Assembly (NCBI GenBank): GCA_945881985.1
Contig: CAMCVL010000001.1
Span: forward strand, 62,001 to 126,000
Direction: 5' to 3'
DNA: 64,000 bases
From: Rickettsia typhi
GTDB lineage: Bacteria; Pseudomonadota; Alphaproteobacteria; Rickettsiales; Deianiraeaceae
The position numbers and the translations under genes were made by a program. The notes below the pieces were generated by a model. The model saw nothing but the letters and a program-made list of their open reading frames with translations, ran no database searches and had not been told where the DNA came from. Shown piece by piece: positions 7,888 to 18,905 of this stretch. How positions within the stretch are numbered: the first letter of the stretch is position 1; each line of letters starts with the position of its first letter.

Positions 7888-9635
7888 AAAGATATGCAGT
7901 TTTTATACTTTTTTGAGAGTGAAATTATTGCATCAATCTGTTTTGATGTGCTTTCGGTTAGTGGATTTGGTTCAAAACCGCACTTGACATTTTGAAATCG
8001 TTTTGGCAACAATGCAAATTTTGTAAAACTAGCACAATCGGTAACATTGTGTAAAAAAGCCGGAATCTGAATTACAAAAATTACTACCTTACCCTTTTTT
8101 AAAGCGATCTCAATATGCTCTTTTAAAAATGGTATATCTACAGCTTTGCGAAACGAAAATATAAGATATTTTAAATGCTTATTTGAATATAAAGTATTTA
8201 ATTTATTAAAAATTTCTAATTTATTTTCCTCGTGTCCTTCGTCTTGCATGCGAAGAGCCTCGATGCCAACAAAAGAAGTTTTGTGGAGCTTGGCAAATTG
8301 CAAAACTCCGTCAATTACATTGTATATGTGGGAGTTGCCAAAAAGCAGTATGGACGGCTCGATATCTTTTTGATTGCTACAGTCCTTAAGAATATTTCTT
8401 TGTAAAAATTTACTCTGGATGGCATTTGCATCGTTCAATCTAAAGATACAATTGTTTTGTGTGATTATATTTTGATTTTTAATACCCCAAGGCATGGATT
8501 TAACTTTTAAAGTTTTGCGAATTGCCGTAAAGCTTAATGATAAAAAGAGAGCGAAAAGTAAAAAATAATAAAATTTAATTTTTGAATATCTAAATTTTTG
8601 CTCCACAAATTTGTATGTTAATAAGGATGTTAAAATTACAATAACAATTATCGTCAAACCTTGAGTCAATGGCACTGCATCCGTACTATTGTAATATTTA
8701 AAAAACTCTATTGCTGGGTAATGTAGTAAATAAATGGAATAGGATGTTAAGCCTATGTGGTAAAGCAGTTTATTTTGAAAAATTTTTGATACCAAACCAC
8801 TTGTTTGTCCGCCAAACAATATCACCAAAACAACCCCAAGGCAAGCAATTAATGAGAGCCAAGGATTGTACGATGCTTGCTTTGTAAGGGTAAAAGATAG
8901 AATGATTATTGCAAATCCTAAAAGGCACAGGGCATTGTTAAGCAAGGTTCTTGCCTTACTTTGTTTTGATGTTTGATATAAAAACTTAGGGTAAAAGGAC
9001 AAAATAGCACCAATCAAAAGCTCCCAAAATCTTGTAAATGGCAAGTAAAATGCTGCAATTGGATTGTTTTTTACAAGAATTGCAGAAAGGATAAAAGATG
9101 CCAAGATTAAAAATGTGATAACAAAAAACATGGAAGATGTTTTTTGTGTTGGTTTAAATTTACTAAGTAGTAAAATAAAAATTGGGTAAATTAAGTAAAA
9201 TTGCTCCTCGATTCCAAGCGACCAAGTGTGAAGAAGCGGGTTTTGATTTGTAATGTCACTTGTCCAGTAGTCGTATTTGCTTTTTGCAAAGATTATATTT
9301 GCAAGCTGCACTGCGGAGTAGCTAATGGTTTTGTAAGTCTGAAGTATTGGTGTTATTGGATAAAAAATATTTGCAACCAAGGCTACTAAAAGTATGGTAA
9401 AAAGGAGCATGGGGAAGGTTCTTTTGATTCTTTTGCTGTAAAATTTAACAAGAGAAAAATCGCCAAGCTTAACATCACCAATGATTATGGACGATATTAA
9501 AAAGCCGGAGATTACAAAAAAGCAATCAACGCCCAAAAATCCGCCTGTTAAAAAGTTAGGAAACAGATGGTAAATAAACACAGCTAAAACCGAAATTGCT
9601 CTTAGTGCGTTAATGTCGTATCTAAATTTTAACAT
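7866..9635 (-). CDS. Acyltransferase 3 / SGNH family O-acyltransferase, frameshifted near its 3' end
   Basis: A membrane acyltransferase of the OafA/YrhL type, which O-acetylates LPS O-antigen or other surface sugars. It opens with FRYDINALRAISVLAVFIYH (catalytic His), then GGFLGVDCFFVISGFLIS and a run of about ten membrane helices, then a periplasmic SGNH hydrolase-like domain with GNSH (nucleophile Ser). The frame ends prematurely at 7866, just before the block with the catalytic Asp and His, which lies in another frame at 7666-7887. I chose the ATG at 9635, since the ATG at 9659 falls within the atpD terminator. As written the SGNH domain should be inactive. Confidence 0.85.
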   Translation of the reverse strand: MLKFRYDINALRAISVLAVFIYHLFPNFLTGGFLGVDCFFVISGFLISSIIIGDVKLGDFSLVKFYSKRIKRTFPMLLFTILLVALVANIFYPITPILQTYKTISYSAVQLANIIFAKSKYDYWTSDITNQNPLLHTWSLGIEEQFYLIYPIFILLLSKFKPTQKTSSMFFVITFLILASFILSAILVKNNPIAAFYLPFTRFWELLIGAILSFYPKFLYQTSKQSKARTLLNNALCLLGFAIIILSFTLTKQASYNPWLSLIACLGVVLVILFGGQTSGLVSKIFQNKLLYHIGLTSYSIYLLHYPAIEFFKYYNSTDAVPLTQGLTIIVIVILTSLLTYKFVEQKFRYSKIKFYYFLLFALFLSLSFTAIRKTLKVKSMPWGIKNQNIITQNNCIFRLNDANAIQSKFLQRNILKDCSNQKDIEPSILLFGNSHIYNVIDGVLQFAKLHKTSFVGIEALRMQDEGHEENKLEIFNKLNTLYSNKHLKYLIFSFRKAVDIPFLKEHIEIALKKGKVVIFVIQIPAFLHNVTDCASFTKFALLPKRFQNVKCGFEPNPLTESTSKQIDAIISLSKKYKNCISLTHINIC

Positions 9636-9656
9636 ATATATGACGGTGAATTTTTG

Positions 9657-9691
9657 CAAAAAGATTCAAGGCTGTGGTTAAAGCCTTGAAT
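9657..9691 (-). terminator. Rho-independent terminator of atpD
   Basis: On the minus strand ATTCAAGGCT pairs perfectly with AGCCTTGAAT (10 bp, 8-nt loop; plus positions 9664-9673 and 9682-9691), followed by CTTTTTG. It lies 10 nt after the atpD stop and before the acyltransferase. Confidence 0.8.
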
Positions 9692-9700
9692 GAATTATTA

Positions 9701-11482
<1,782 letters not shown>

Positions 11483-13228
11483 ATGCAAAAGAGACTCAAT
11501 TTGAGCTATGTAAGTTTGAGCGATGTAAGTACTAGTGATGATGAAGAAAAGCTTTTTGAAGATAATAAAAAAGCAGTGGACACGCTATATGCTGCACGTT
11601 TTAGGAATAATTTTACATGTGCAAATCCACATGGTAGTAAGTATCCGCATTTACACCCAAACTTAGCAAAAAGTTTTAATAATCATTTGCAAGAACTTGG
11701 TTTTGACATTAAGGACGGCGAGGCAAAAACCTTCCCATGTGGAAGCATTTTTGAACTTATAGACAAAACACTCATGTCGGTAAATCTTGCGGTGGCTAAC
11801 AAACCAAATCAGCAAGTTAGGCAATTATTGCCTCAATTAAACTGTCACACGCCCCAAGTGCCCACGCTTGAATATGCTGACGAATCTGTATTATTCATTC
11901 CAGCCTCTAGCTTTGGGTATATGGCTCACACAGCAAAGGTTAGCGGCTGTAAGGTTGTGATTTTAAAGCTTGATGAAAATGGCTGCATAGACAAAACAAT
12001 ATTTACAGAAAAATTAGATAAATATAAACACCGAACAAAGGTATTTGCAATGATTAACCCAAACAATCCAACGGCAACATTTTGGAGCCAGCAAGAGGTT
12101 GATAGCCTAACGCCTTATTTGCAAGATATGGATTTAATAATTGAGGACGCAACCTTTGCCGGCATAACGCCTGAGGCTTTGCGTAAAGCACTTAAAGCAC
12201 CGCTGGATGATGATTTTGCAAAAAGAGATACAGCAAAGTATCAAGACTTTAAGGCGGAGAAGGAGGCTTTTAAAGAGTATGTCAACTCTTCAAATTTTAA
12301 ATCTAGCCACAAGCCGGGCTCGTGCTTTAACAATTCTGATTTACAAGAAAAAACCATGTTGTTTTACAGCCCCGCAAAGGAGCTAAGTGCGGAATATAGA
12401 ATCAGTTGTACCGTTGTGCCTAAAAAACTACAAAATAATCTAAAAAGTAAATTTAATTTTGATACAGAAGGTGGACTTGGCAGTTTTAACTTTAATAAGG
12501 ATTGTCAAAATGGCACAATAGCTTTGCTTAACGACCCTAATAAAGCTACCGAAAATACAAATTACTACATTGCAAGATTTAAGCAGGTAAAGCAAATAAT
12601 TAACGCATTTAATCAACTTTTATCCACTAAATTAAAAGTGGAAAATACGGAATTTATAAAACTTACGCCTAAAGAGTTCACGGCAACAAATGTTGTTACT
12701 CTTGATTGTTCTGGGCTTAGAGGTCTTGTTGTTGATGGTGAAGTTTTAGAAAAGGATTTAGTTCTTTTTAATAAAATTGTTAAATATGCCAAGGCAGGGC
12801 TTGTGCCCGGCTCAGCAAATTTTACCAGGTCAGATAAAATGCATTTAAGGATTGTTCTTGGCGAAGAATACGACTCTTACTATGGTTTTGAAGAAGGCTT
12901 GTGTAATTTTGAAAAATATATCAATCCTAAGAAGCAGGAATTGGCAAATGGCACTCCTTTGCAAGGAAGCGTAACGCCATTACATCCTTCTTCGTCAAGC
13001 AATAATTCATCCATGAACTCAAGTAAATCTACCGGACACGATAGTGACAATGAAGATACTGATAATTTATGCATAACCTCTTTCGAATCTTCAAGTGACG
13101 ATAAGCAAGCAAGAATTGACTTAGTCCAACAATTTCAAAGCAAATTCATCTCTGCTTTGAGCAGCAAATACCCCAATAATGCCACTAAGTGTACAATTAC
13201 ACCCTCTGTCTTTAAGGGGACTAAGTAA
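11483..13228 (+). CDS. Divergent fold-type I PLP aminotransferase-like protein with Ser-rich tail
   Basis: 581 residues. The middle resembles class I/II aminotransferases: a substrate-loop region SSFGYMAHTAKVSGCKVV, NPNNPTATFW, IIEDATFAGI (Asp for the PLP ring nitrogen), LFYSPAKELSAEYRISCTV (putative PLP lysine in SPAK, with the Arg of the usual SxSKxxxxxxxRxG), and HLRIVLG near the end (carboxylate-binding Arg). An inserted charged segment (~235-280) separates IIEDATF from the lysine. The last ~100 residues are a Ser/Asn/Asp-rich extension not found in ordinary aminotransferases. Substrate unknown. It precedes the giant HEACH protein on the same strand with a 139-nt gap. Confidence 0.6.
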   Translation: MQKRLNLSYVSLSDVSTSDDEEKLFEDNKKAVDTLYAARFRNNFTCANPHGSKYPHLHPNLAKSFNNHLQELGFDIKDGEAKTFPCGSIFELIDKTLMSVNLAVANKPNQQVRQLLPQLNCHTPQVPTLEYADESVLFIPASSFGYMAHTAKVSGCKVVILKLDENGCIDKTIFTEKLDKYKHRTKVFAMINPNNPTATFWSQQEVDSLTPYLQDMDLIIEDATFAGITPEALRKALKAPLDDDFAKRDTAKYQDFKAEKEAFKEYVNSSNFKSSHKPGSCFNNSDLQEKTMLFYSPAKELSAEYRISCTVVPKKLQNNLKSKFNFDTEGGLGSFNFNKDCQNGTIALLNDPNKATENTNYYIARFKQVKQIINAFNQLLSTKLKVENTEFIKLTPKEFTATNVVTLDCSGLRGLVVDGEVLEKDLVLFNKIVKYAKAGLVPGSANFTRSDKMHLRIVLGEEYDSYYGFEEGLCNFEKYINPKKQELANGTPLQGSVTPLHPSSSSNNSSMNSSKSTGHDSDNEDTDNLCITSFESSSDDKQARIDLVQQFQSKFISALSSKYPNNATKCTITPSVFKGTK

Positions 13229-13367
13229 AAGCTGCTTGTCTTTAAAAAAGGTGGGGGTATTTAAATGATTTTGTAAATTTCAATAAAATATTCTATACTT
13301 TTTACAAAAAATTAGATATTATAATATTTGTTTAATATTTAGTAATAGTAAAAGCTAAACCCCTAAT

Positions 13368-16300
13368 ATGCAACAACATAACAATAACAAGGTTTTAAGC
13401 AGGGCGGAGCAAGGGGGCAACTGGATAGGGGGTAAAATTAACTGGCTTGCCGAGGTTGTTGGTATGTACGGCTGGTTTGCACGAGCTACACCAAAAAAAT
13501 GGAAGGAATTTGCAAATAAAGTTAAACAACAAAAAAAAGACAGAGAGAAAACACAAAAGCAGCTGGAGCAAGAAAACGAAAGGTTGTTGGAAAACGAACA
13601 AAGACCAAATCAAATTGAGTTAAAGGGTTATGGTTCTAATGTTAACGAGGCCATGCAAATGATATTTGGTACTGGGGACAAGGAGAATCTTGGATTGCTA
13701 TTTCAGCTAATACTAAGGAAAGGTCCTTTAATAGATAAGTTTGGCAAGCTGTTTAAAAAGTTTTTGAAGTTTGTAAAAAAAAATAAAGGAATCGCTTTTG
13801 CTGGACTTTTAGCTATTATTGGGGCATTGTTATTTTTGAGCTTAAGCGATACTGGGCGAAACCTTGTTAAAACAATGTTTGAGCAGATGGTAGTTAATGG
13901 TGGTGCCTTAAGTGCAACGGGGGAGATTACTAGCAATAGAGTTTTGATTTTTCAAGTTTATGTTAATCCCTTTGATATTGATAAGGTTTTAACTTTGGAG
14001 CAAAGCAGGGGGCTGGATAAAATTAATAAAAGAAAAATCAACAGAGAGCAGATGGCAGACCATGTATTGTACGGTGCTTACAAACAAAGACGGACAGAGA
14101 TTGAGTTTATTAGAAGGCAGCTATCACCGGATCAAAAAAAATCAATTAGAGATGAGGTTATGAGGGCTTTGCAGGCAAAAATGCCAAAGCCCTTAGCGGA
14201 TTTAGTAACACTAAACCCCATTTACAAAAATGCCATTGATGGCTATATTGCAACAATATACGACACAGGAAAGGCAATGACTTTAAAAGAATGTATTGCT
14301 GACATGAAAATAAAATATCCAAGCTTTTTTAATGTAAAAAATGTTACAGCGGATGCCAGAATGGATTTTGAAAATTCTATAACGGAGTTTGAAAAGGGGA
14401 TTTTGAAGCATGAAAAAGAAATAAATGCTTTTTTTCAAAAATGCAGCGTGCAAACAATAATAGACATACCTGATGGCGTTGTGATAAATGATAAAGGCTT
14501 AAGGGGTCAAAAAGAAAAAGCCGATAAGATAGTTGATGAAAAAATTGTTCCTTACCTTAAAAAGACCAATATTAATGACGGCATTATAAGGGCGGCAAAA
14601 ACACAAATGAAGGACTTTTTGCAAACATACCAAACCCAGCCCGGTTTTGCAGCATCTAACATAAAAAGCTTTATTGACAAATACGGCGAGGATAAGGATA
14701 TGGAAGATAGGCGTAAGCAAGCTAATAATGGCAATAATCCGCTTACTAACCACGAAATGATGAACTTTATTAAAACCTTAGGATCAAAAAGAGCCGGGGC
14801 TTTGGTTCTTGAAAATATTGACGAGCTTGAGGCTCAGGGCTTTAAAATTGCAGATGATATAAAAAATGCAGCACTTAAAATGAGAGATGAAGGAACGCTA
14901 TACTACACCCCAGAGATTGTTGCCTTGTGTTTTGGCAGTTTGACAAATGGTAAAAAACGATTAGTTGCCGCCCTAAAAGAGGCATCACTTGAGGAGCAGA
15001 TGCAGATGCTAAAAAGCCAAGTATCAACACAAAGATTTGCAATTGAGGAGCTTTATAAAAACCAAGTAGCACTTGATAATATGTGTGGTATGTATGTTAA
15101 GATTGGCGACAAGGGAATGGTTACGCAGGGTAATACCTCTGTTAGCGAAGATGGTAAGTCTAGCAATATTAAATACACTGGCAAATCAACTCTAGTGCAC
15201 GAAGCCTGCCATGCAATACTAAACGAGCACGGCGAAGGCATATTTAAAGAGCATATAGAATACGCTAGCACTCTTGAAGAAAACACAGGCACATTTGCCG
15301 GAAGGGTTGCGTCCAAGATTGGGCGTGGCAGCGAAAATCAAGATGAGGATGCTTATTTTAGAAAAGGTAGAGTTTTTGTTGACCCGCAAAACGCAATATC
15401 AGTCAAAGCTTTAAAAAACGCTGCTGATTTGATAAAGGAAGATTTTGCTAAAAAAATTTCCTCAATGCCAGATAGAATAATTGCAAATCTTGATGCCAAT
15501 ACGGTGCAAGCAAAAAAAGACATAGAGGATTATAAAAAACTAATGTCATTAATGACAAATGCCAATGCCGATATTGTTAATTTAAAGATGCAATCCGTGA
15601 ATATTGAAAATGCAAAATTAATGATAGTTAATGTCAACAATCGAAGCCTTGAAGACTTGGTAGCGTCTACCGATAAAAACAATATAGGTAAGATTAAAAG
15701 TTTTGACGATTGCATGGCGGAGCCATTAAATGATGCTGGTAAAAAAGAACTTGAAGAAATTAACAAACAAATTGAAAAATTTGCCAAAGATACAAGTAAA
15801 AAACTTTCCGGCTTTACAACGCTTGCAAAAAGAATTAAGGACTACAATATAAATCAGATAAAAATTTATGACAAAGAACTGGAAGCTAATCAGGCAAAAA
15901 TAAAGGCAAAGCAAAAATATATTGATACTAATGGAAAAAAAATTGGCACAAAACCATTGCCAAACGAAAAAGACTTTATGCAGGAGTCCTTTGCTAAAGC
16001 TATGGATGAAGTTTTGCTTAATAAAAATCTTGAACTCTACAATGGAAACACGGGTGAATACGATGCCGCAAACAACTTGTACCGCGATAACAGACCGATG
16101 CTGTATAACTTGTTAATGAATATGAGGATTGAAGGTTTGCCATGGAGTGACGCTGTTAATAAAAAAATAGACGAAGCACTTAAATCTTACGACAAATATA
16201 AAATGCTTGAAATTGCGGAGGTTATTCCATTGCTTAAATCTGGAGTTGATTTGGCTTCTCTTAATACCATCTTAGGTGATGCAAAATACAGAGATAACCA

Positions 16301-18431
16301 AGTTATTGCCGAGATAAAATCTGCAATTCAAGATGCAATTGATACTAATGACCTTAAAAAACAATCCGATTGCACAAAAGGTATCAGTGCCATAAAATCC
16401 CTTAAAAATGACTATCTGGATTTTTGCAAAATGGAGGCAAGTGCTCAGTTTTTTGCATTACACAATCCAAATACTTTTAAAAGAGCATACATGAAGCACA
16501 TCGCTGATAATAGTTACCCAATCTTGTCAAACGACCAAGATAGTTATTGGCATAGAGTAATATCTTATCATTTGGGTAAAATGGATTTTGTGTTAAAAAA
16601 ATATGCAGATTTTAATGATCTGTCCTTTAAGCAAGCTCTACTTAGCGAGCTTAACAATCTTCCAAGACCTTATACGCTTGCCATAGATCAGCTGGTAAAT
16701 AAGCTAAATAACAACGAGGAAATAGGGATGCAAATTATGGACCTTATTAACACAGATCCAAATTTTATAAATATCGTTAAAGCCTGTATTGCAAGATTAC
16801 CAAATGCCACACAGGCAGAGCAGGATTTGGTAAAAAAACTACAAGACCTTGCAGGCGACACAGCAATCGTTGCCAACGATGCATCAATTGTTGCCGTAAG
16901 TAAGCAAAATGCAATTGACAGTATTGATAGGCTGCAAAAACCAACAACAAAGGCTTGGAGTGATATAAGCGATACTTTAAAAGCAAATACAGCCGTGCAG
17001 CAAAATGCTATTTTAAATTTATTAGATGGTAATATTGCAAGGCAAGCATTTGCATCAATTTGGCAGGCTGGAGAGTTGGAACATGATCTTGAAAAAGACA
17101 AAAAAGATATTAAGGATTTGAATAGTAAGCTTAATGCGTCCAAAGATAAGGTAGAAATAAACACACTAATGAAAGAAATAAAAGATAGGCAAGAAAAAGC
17201 TGCGAAAAAAGAGAATAAACTTGCAAAAATTAATCTTTTTATGGCGTCCCCAACAACTAAATTGTTAATTGATTTACTTGGTAGAGATAAGGCTAAGACG
17301 GATAATATAACCAAGGACATTCTGGGCAAGAACCATTTTATTAAGGACTATATCGCAAAAGTAAATGATATTGAAAAACAAGGCAACCTTGAAGATAGCT
17401 ACAAATTATATAATGCAATTTGGCATGGCTCTTTTGGTGATTACTCTAAGGACCAGCACCTTGAAGAACTTTGGGTTAGAATAATAGAAAATGAGAGTAA
17501 AATAAGAAGGGTATTTGACAGCAAAACTGCAGATGAAATTATGGACAATGCATATGGTAAGCTAACTACCGCAATTAACGACAACGACAACAAAGGCAGA
17601 GAATATTATTACAGAAATCAGCACTCTCACGACCTGCACGGTGATAGCTGCTGCCCAAGCCGCAGTTTTGCAATGGATGTTGCAAAAAAAGCTCCTGCAT
17701 CAAGCCTTGATATTGCTTTGCCAAAGGGTAAAAAAGAAGAAGATGATGACGAAGGCGGTGCAATGCGTAACTTACATAAAGAGATGGAGGAGCAAAAAAA
17801 ACGGGAGCTTAAAGCAAGGCAGCAATTGTTTTTGCAAACAAAGGCACAAACTGATTGGGCTATTGAAGATATTAAAAAGGACAACCCCGGCAAACCTGAT
17901 GCTACAATTGTGGAAGAAATTCAAAATCTTGCAATTGACCAAAGGCTAAGCGAGAGCCCAGATGCTAAACTAAAAACCCAAAATGCCATTAACGACATTG
18001 CAAGCGAGTTAAAAGATATCTATAAAAATGATAGCGAGGAGGAAATTCTTGAAAATCTGCTAAGTACAATGCCACAGTGCATGCGGCAAAGAACAAGCTT
18101 AGAAGAAGACTTTAGTGCAAAAGGTAATAATACAGACAAAACAAGCCATTTAGGCTTGCAAGATGAAGATAGCTCTGATTTGCAAGCTGCTAAGGAAGGC
18201 GGCGATACAAGCGTTAGCCAGCAATTGCAGGATTTTATAGACAAAAACAAGGTTGCCAATGAAAATGCTAAAGATGATGCTAAAAACGATCCAGCCAGCG
18301 ACAAGGGGCATGAGTTAGCATCTCAGATGCAGTACCAAGAGCAAGTAAGGCAGCAAAAGCAGCAAAAAGACGCTAGCCAAAAGGATGGCGCTAATCAAGG
18401 CAAGAATATAACAACAAAAAGTAGGTTATAA
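13368..18431 (+). CDS. Giant membrane-anchored protein with HExxH metalloprotease motif
   Basis: 1687 residues; no family recognised. A basic, coiled N-terminal part (KKWKEFANKVKQQKKDREK) is followed by a single hydrophobic segment (~141-160, IAFAGLLAIIGALLFLSLS). At residues 611-615 STLVHEACHAILNEHGEG is a textbook zinc-metallopeptidase HExxH helix; acidic residues 20-30 positions later (YASTLEEN) could give the third ligand. Long helical, Lys/Asp/Asn-rich regions follow. There is a His/Cys patch (HSHDLHGDSCCPS, ~1420) and a Gln/Asp/Lys-rich disordered tail. A secreted or surface effector protease is plausible but inferred. A 213-residue reverse-strand frame inside it is a shadow. Confidence 0.65.
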   Translation: MQQHNNNKVLSRAEQGGNWIGGKINWLAEVVGMYGWFARATPKKWKEFANKVKQQKKDREKTQKQLEQENERLLENEQRPNQIELKGYGSNVNEAMQMIFGTGDKENLGLLFQLILRKGPLIDKFGKLFKKFLKFVKKNKGIAFAGLLAIIGALLFLSLSDTGRNLVKTMFEQMVVNGGALSATGEITSNRVLIFQVYVNPFDIDKVLTLEQSRGLDKINKRKINREQMADHVLYGAYKQRRTEIEFIRRQLSPDQKKSIRDEVMRALQAKMPKPLADLVTLNPIYKNAIDGYIATIYDTGKAMTLKECIADMKIKYPSFFNVKNVTADARMDFENSITEFEKGILKHEKEINAFFQKCSVQTIIDIPDGVVINDKGLRGQKEKADKIVDEKIVPYLKKTNINDGIIRAAKTQMKDFLQTYQTQPGFAASNIKSFIDKYGEDKDMEDRRKQANNGNNPLTNHEMMNFIKTLGSKRAGALVLENIDELEAQGFKIADDIKNAALKMRDEGTLYYTPEIVALCFGSLTNGKKRLVAALKEASLEEQMQMLKSQVSTQRFAIEELYKNQVALDNMCGMYVKIGDKGMVTQGNTSVSEDGKSSNIKYTGKSTLVHEACHAILNEHGEGIFKEHIEYASTLEENTGTFAGRVASKIGRGSENQDEDAYFRKGRVFVDPQNAISVKALKNAADLIKEDFAKKISSMPDRIIANLDANTVQAKKDIEDYKKLMSLMTNANADIVNLKMQSVNIENAKLMIVNVNNRSLEDLVASTDKNNIGKIKSFDDCMAEPLNDAGKKELEEINKQIEKFAKDTSKKLSGFTTLAKRIKDYNINQIKIYDKELEANQAKIKAKQKYIDTNGKKIGTKPLPNEKDFMQESFAKAMDEVLLNKNLELYNGNTGEYDAANNLYRDNRPMLYNLLMNMRIEGLPWSDAVNKKIDEALKSYDKYKMLEIAEVIPLLKSGVDLASLNTILGDAKYRDNQVIAEIKSAIQDAIDTNDLKKQSDCTKGISAIKSLKNDYLDFCKMEASAQFFALHNPNTFKRAYMKHIADNSYPILSNDQDSYWHRVISYHLGKMDFVLKKYADFNDLSFKQALLSELNNLPRPYTLAIDQLVNKLNNNEEIGMQIMDLINTDPNFINIVKACIARLPNATQAEQDLVKKLQDLAGDTAIVANDASIVAVSKQNAIDSIDRLQKPTTKAWSDISDTLKANTAVQQNAILNLLDGNIARQAFASIWQAGELEHDLEKDKKDIKDLNSKLNASKDKVEINTLMKEIKDRQEKAAKKENKLAKINLFMASPTTKLLIDLLGRDKAKTDNITKDILGKNHFIKDYIAKVNDIEKQGNLEDSYKLYNAIWHGSFGDYSKDQHLEELWVRIIENESKIRRVFDSKTADEIMDNAYGKLTTAINDNDNKGREYYYRNQHSHDLHGDSCCPSRSFAMDVAKKAPASSLDIALPKGKKEEDDDEGGAMRNLHKEMEEQKKRELKARQQLFLQTKAQTDWAIEDIKKDNPGKPDATIVEEIQNLAIDQRLSESPDAKLKTQNAINDIASELKDIYKNDSEEEILENLLSTMPQCMRQRTSLEEDFSAKGNNTDKTSHLGLQDEDSSDLQAAKEGGDTSVSQQLQDFIDKNKVANENAKDDAKNDPASDKGHELASQMQYQEQVRQQKQQKDASQKDGANQGKNITTKSRL

Positions 18432-18905
18432 TGCAAATTTCTGCATTAAAGATAGCCCCTCCCCTTTAAGGGATACCTCCAGATAGCCCCTCCCCTTTAA
18501 GGGGAGGTTGGGTGGGGTATTTACAATCCAAGCTAAAACAACAACCCCACCTGCTAAAACAACAACCCCACCTGCGACTTTGTCGCTTCCTCCCCTACTA
18601 GGGGAGGTTTTATTTGTACAAAATCCCCACTCTCTGCAATTCTGGCCCGCCCGCCCCCAATACTTAGTAAGCTATGGGGTGAGAGGTGCATTTTAAAATC
18701 TTTTTTAGATAAACAAGCCTATATGAAAGGGGGAGGTAATAGTTATTTTGTTATAAGAATATTTACAAATGGGAAATGGTATAACCTAATTTTGCAAATC
18801 AAAACAATATGTCCATAAAGAAATTGCAAAAAAATATTGAATCCTGCGGATTTTAAGTCTTAATATATTATATAGATTTTATAAAACTGCAGTTTTTAAT
18901 AGTTT
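18432..18905. repeat. GC-rich intergenic repeats (families A and B)
   Basis: No gene is seen in these 474 nt. Family A (18453-18611) contains the palindromes CCTCCCCTTTAAGGGGAGG and CCTCCCCTACTAGGGGAGG, the hairpin GCGACTTTGTCGC and the phrase GGGGTATTTACAATCCAAGC. The same units recur at 40.56-40.85 kb in the same orientation. A degenerate family B copy (18624-18686) follows. The remainder to nuoG is AT-rich. Confidence 0.85.

Noticed and set aside
9636-9659. ATG at 9659 as the acyltransferase start
   Set aside because: It lies in the T run of the atpD terminator and adds eight residues not typical of the family; the ATG at 9635 fits FRYDINALRA better.
16688-17329. A 213-residue open frame on the minus strand inside the giant HEACH gene
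   Set aside because: It lies antisense to a long, clearly open gene. Its Ser/Leu/Ile/Phe-rich composition is what antisense of Lys/Asp/Glu/Asn-rich coding gives, and it has no recognisable domain.
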